A stretch of DNA of 64,000 nt from Luminiphilus sp051201685 (GTDB lineage Bacteria > Pseudomonadota > Gammaproteobacteria > Pseudomonadales > Halieaceae). The DNA lies in contig NZ_CP179213.1 of NCBI RefSeq assembly GCF_051201685.1, positions 2,356,001 to 2,420,000 on the forward strand, read 5' to 3'. Position numbers and translations under genes: made by a program. Below are positions 63,868-64,000 of this stretch, one piece after another. The notes under the pieces are model-generated. The model saw only the letters and a program-made list of their open reading frames with translations, made no database searches and was not told where the DNA came from. The stretch's first letter is position 1, and each line of letters opens with the position of its first letter.

Positions 63868-64000
63868 ATGGTTTGGATATGCCCTATTTGCGAGCTAGGT
63901 CTTGAGAAAACTCCGCAGGGCTGGTCTTGCGACAACCAGCACAGCTTTGACCAAGCCAAAGAAGGCTATGTCAATTTACTGCCAGCCCACCAAAAACGCA
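63868..64000 (+). CDS. rlmA: 23S rRNA (guanine-745-N1)-methyltransferase RlmA, N-terminal part
   Basis: Only 44 codons are in the window; the gene continues beyond 64000. The N-terminus is a zinc finger with Cys5, Cys8, Cys21 and His25, followed by AKEGYVNLLP, the hallmark of RlmA (RrmA). The enzyme methylates G745 (or G748 in the RlmA-II type) of 23S rRNA. The frame is too short here to be noticed by length alone, but the motif is diagnostic. The ATG is preceded by GTAGAG. Confidence 0.88.
   Translation, partial: MVWICPICELGLEKTPQGWSCDNQHSFDQAKEGYVNLLPAHQKR

Noticed and set aside
63735..63959. 74-codon frame on the minus strand
   Set aside because: It is antisense to the start of rlmA and contains no family features.

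Overview
The window looks like chromosomal DNA of an aerobic, Gram-negative gammaproteobacterium. The best guess is a marine lineage in the Pseudomonadales/Cellvibrionales sphere, such as the OM60/NOR5 (Halieaceae) group. The evidence is the gene order secD-secF / suhB / trmJ-iscRSUA-hscBA-fdx / ndk-rlmN-pilF-ispG-hisS-yfgM-bamB-der, which matches pseudomonad-type chromosomes, together with a 532-residue Pseudomonas-type isocitrate lyase, two TonB-dependent receptors and an additional-type elongation factor G. I see no rRNA, tRNA, phage, insertion sequence or CRISPR array. The lineage call is inference from gene content only.

Positions 1-17400 are an accessory-flavoured region. It starts with the 3' part of a presequence-protease-like M16 metallopeptidase. 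Next comes a pair made of a periplasmic C39-type cysteine peptidase and a small exported peptide with a double-glycine motif. A fatty acid desaturase, a lipoprotein with a GspG-like pseudopilin head, an SLC13/RCK permease, a VOC protein, a DUF481 outer-membrane protein and an mscS-aroG-type operon follow. A cobalamin riboswitch then heads a B12 operon (BtuB-like receptor, CobO/BtuR adenosyltransferase, unknown membrane protein). After it lie a small exported protein with a CX4CH heme-like motif, a class II aldolase and an HxlR regulator.

Positions 17400-24900 hold a large TonB-dependent receptor followed by an exported S9 prolyl-oligopeptidase-type peptidase, a plausible peptide-scavenging pair. 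A strong bidirectional terminator separates them from the convergent isocitrate lyase gene of the glyoxylate shunt.

Positions 24968-47019 are a mostly minus-strand housekeeping block: ribosome assembly (der), outer-membrane assembly (bamB), the SecYEG accessory protein (yfgM), hisS, isoprenoid synthesis (ispG), type IV pilus assembly (pilF), 23S rRNA/tRNA methylation (rlmN), ndk, the full ISC iron-sulfur operon under IscR, trmJ, suhB on the opposite strand, secDF and purL. Three genes often seen in this syntenic block (rodZ, iscX, cysE) are not found.

Positions 47100-64000 mix housekeeping and accessory genes: mltF, an AlkA-type glycosylase, tadA, an EF-G2-type factor, an amidase, a glycine-zipper protein, a gene-poor stretch of about 1 kb, dsbB, an exported YtcJ-type amidohydrolase, a PLP decarboxylase, a half-length asparaginase-like protein, a small membrane protein, a lipoprotein-type carboxylesterase, a DUF1415 gene that has apparently lost its ATG start, and the first 133 bases of rlmA, which runs off the window end.

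The most interesting candidates are the C39 peptidase/double-glycine peptide pair near position 2000-2860, the pseudopilin-headed lipoprotein at 4433, the unknown membrane protein translationally coupled to cobO, and the start-less DUF1415 gene.
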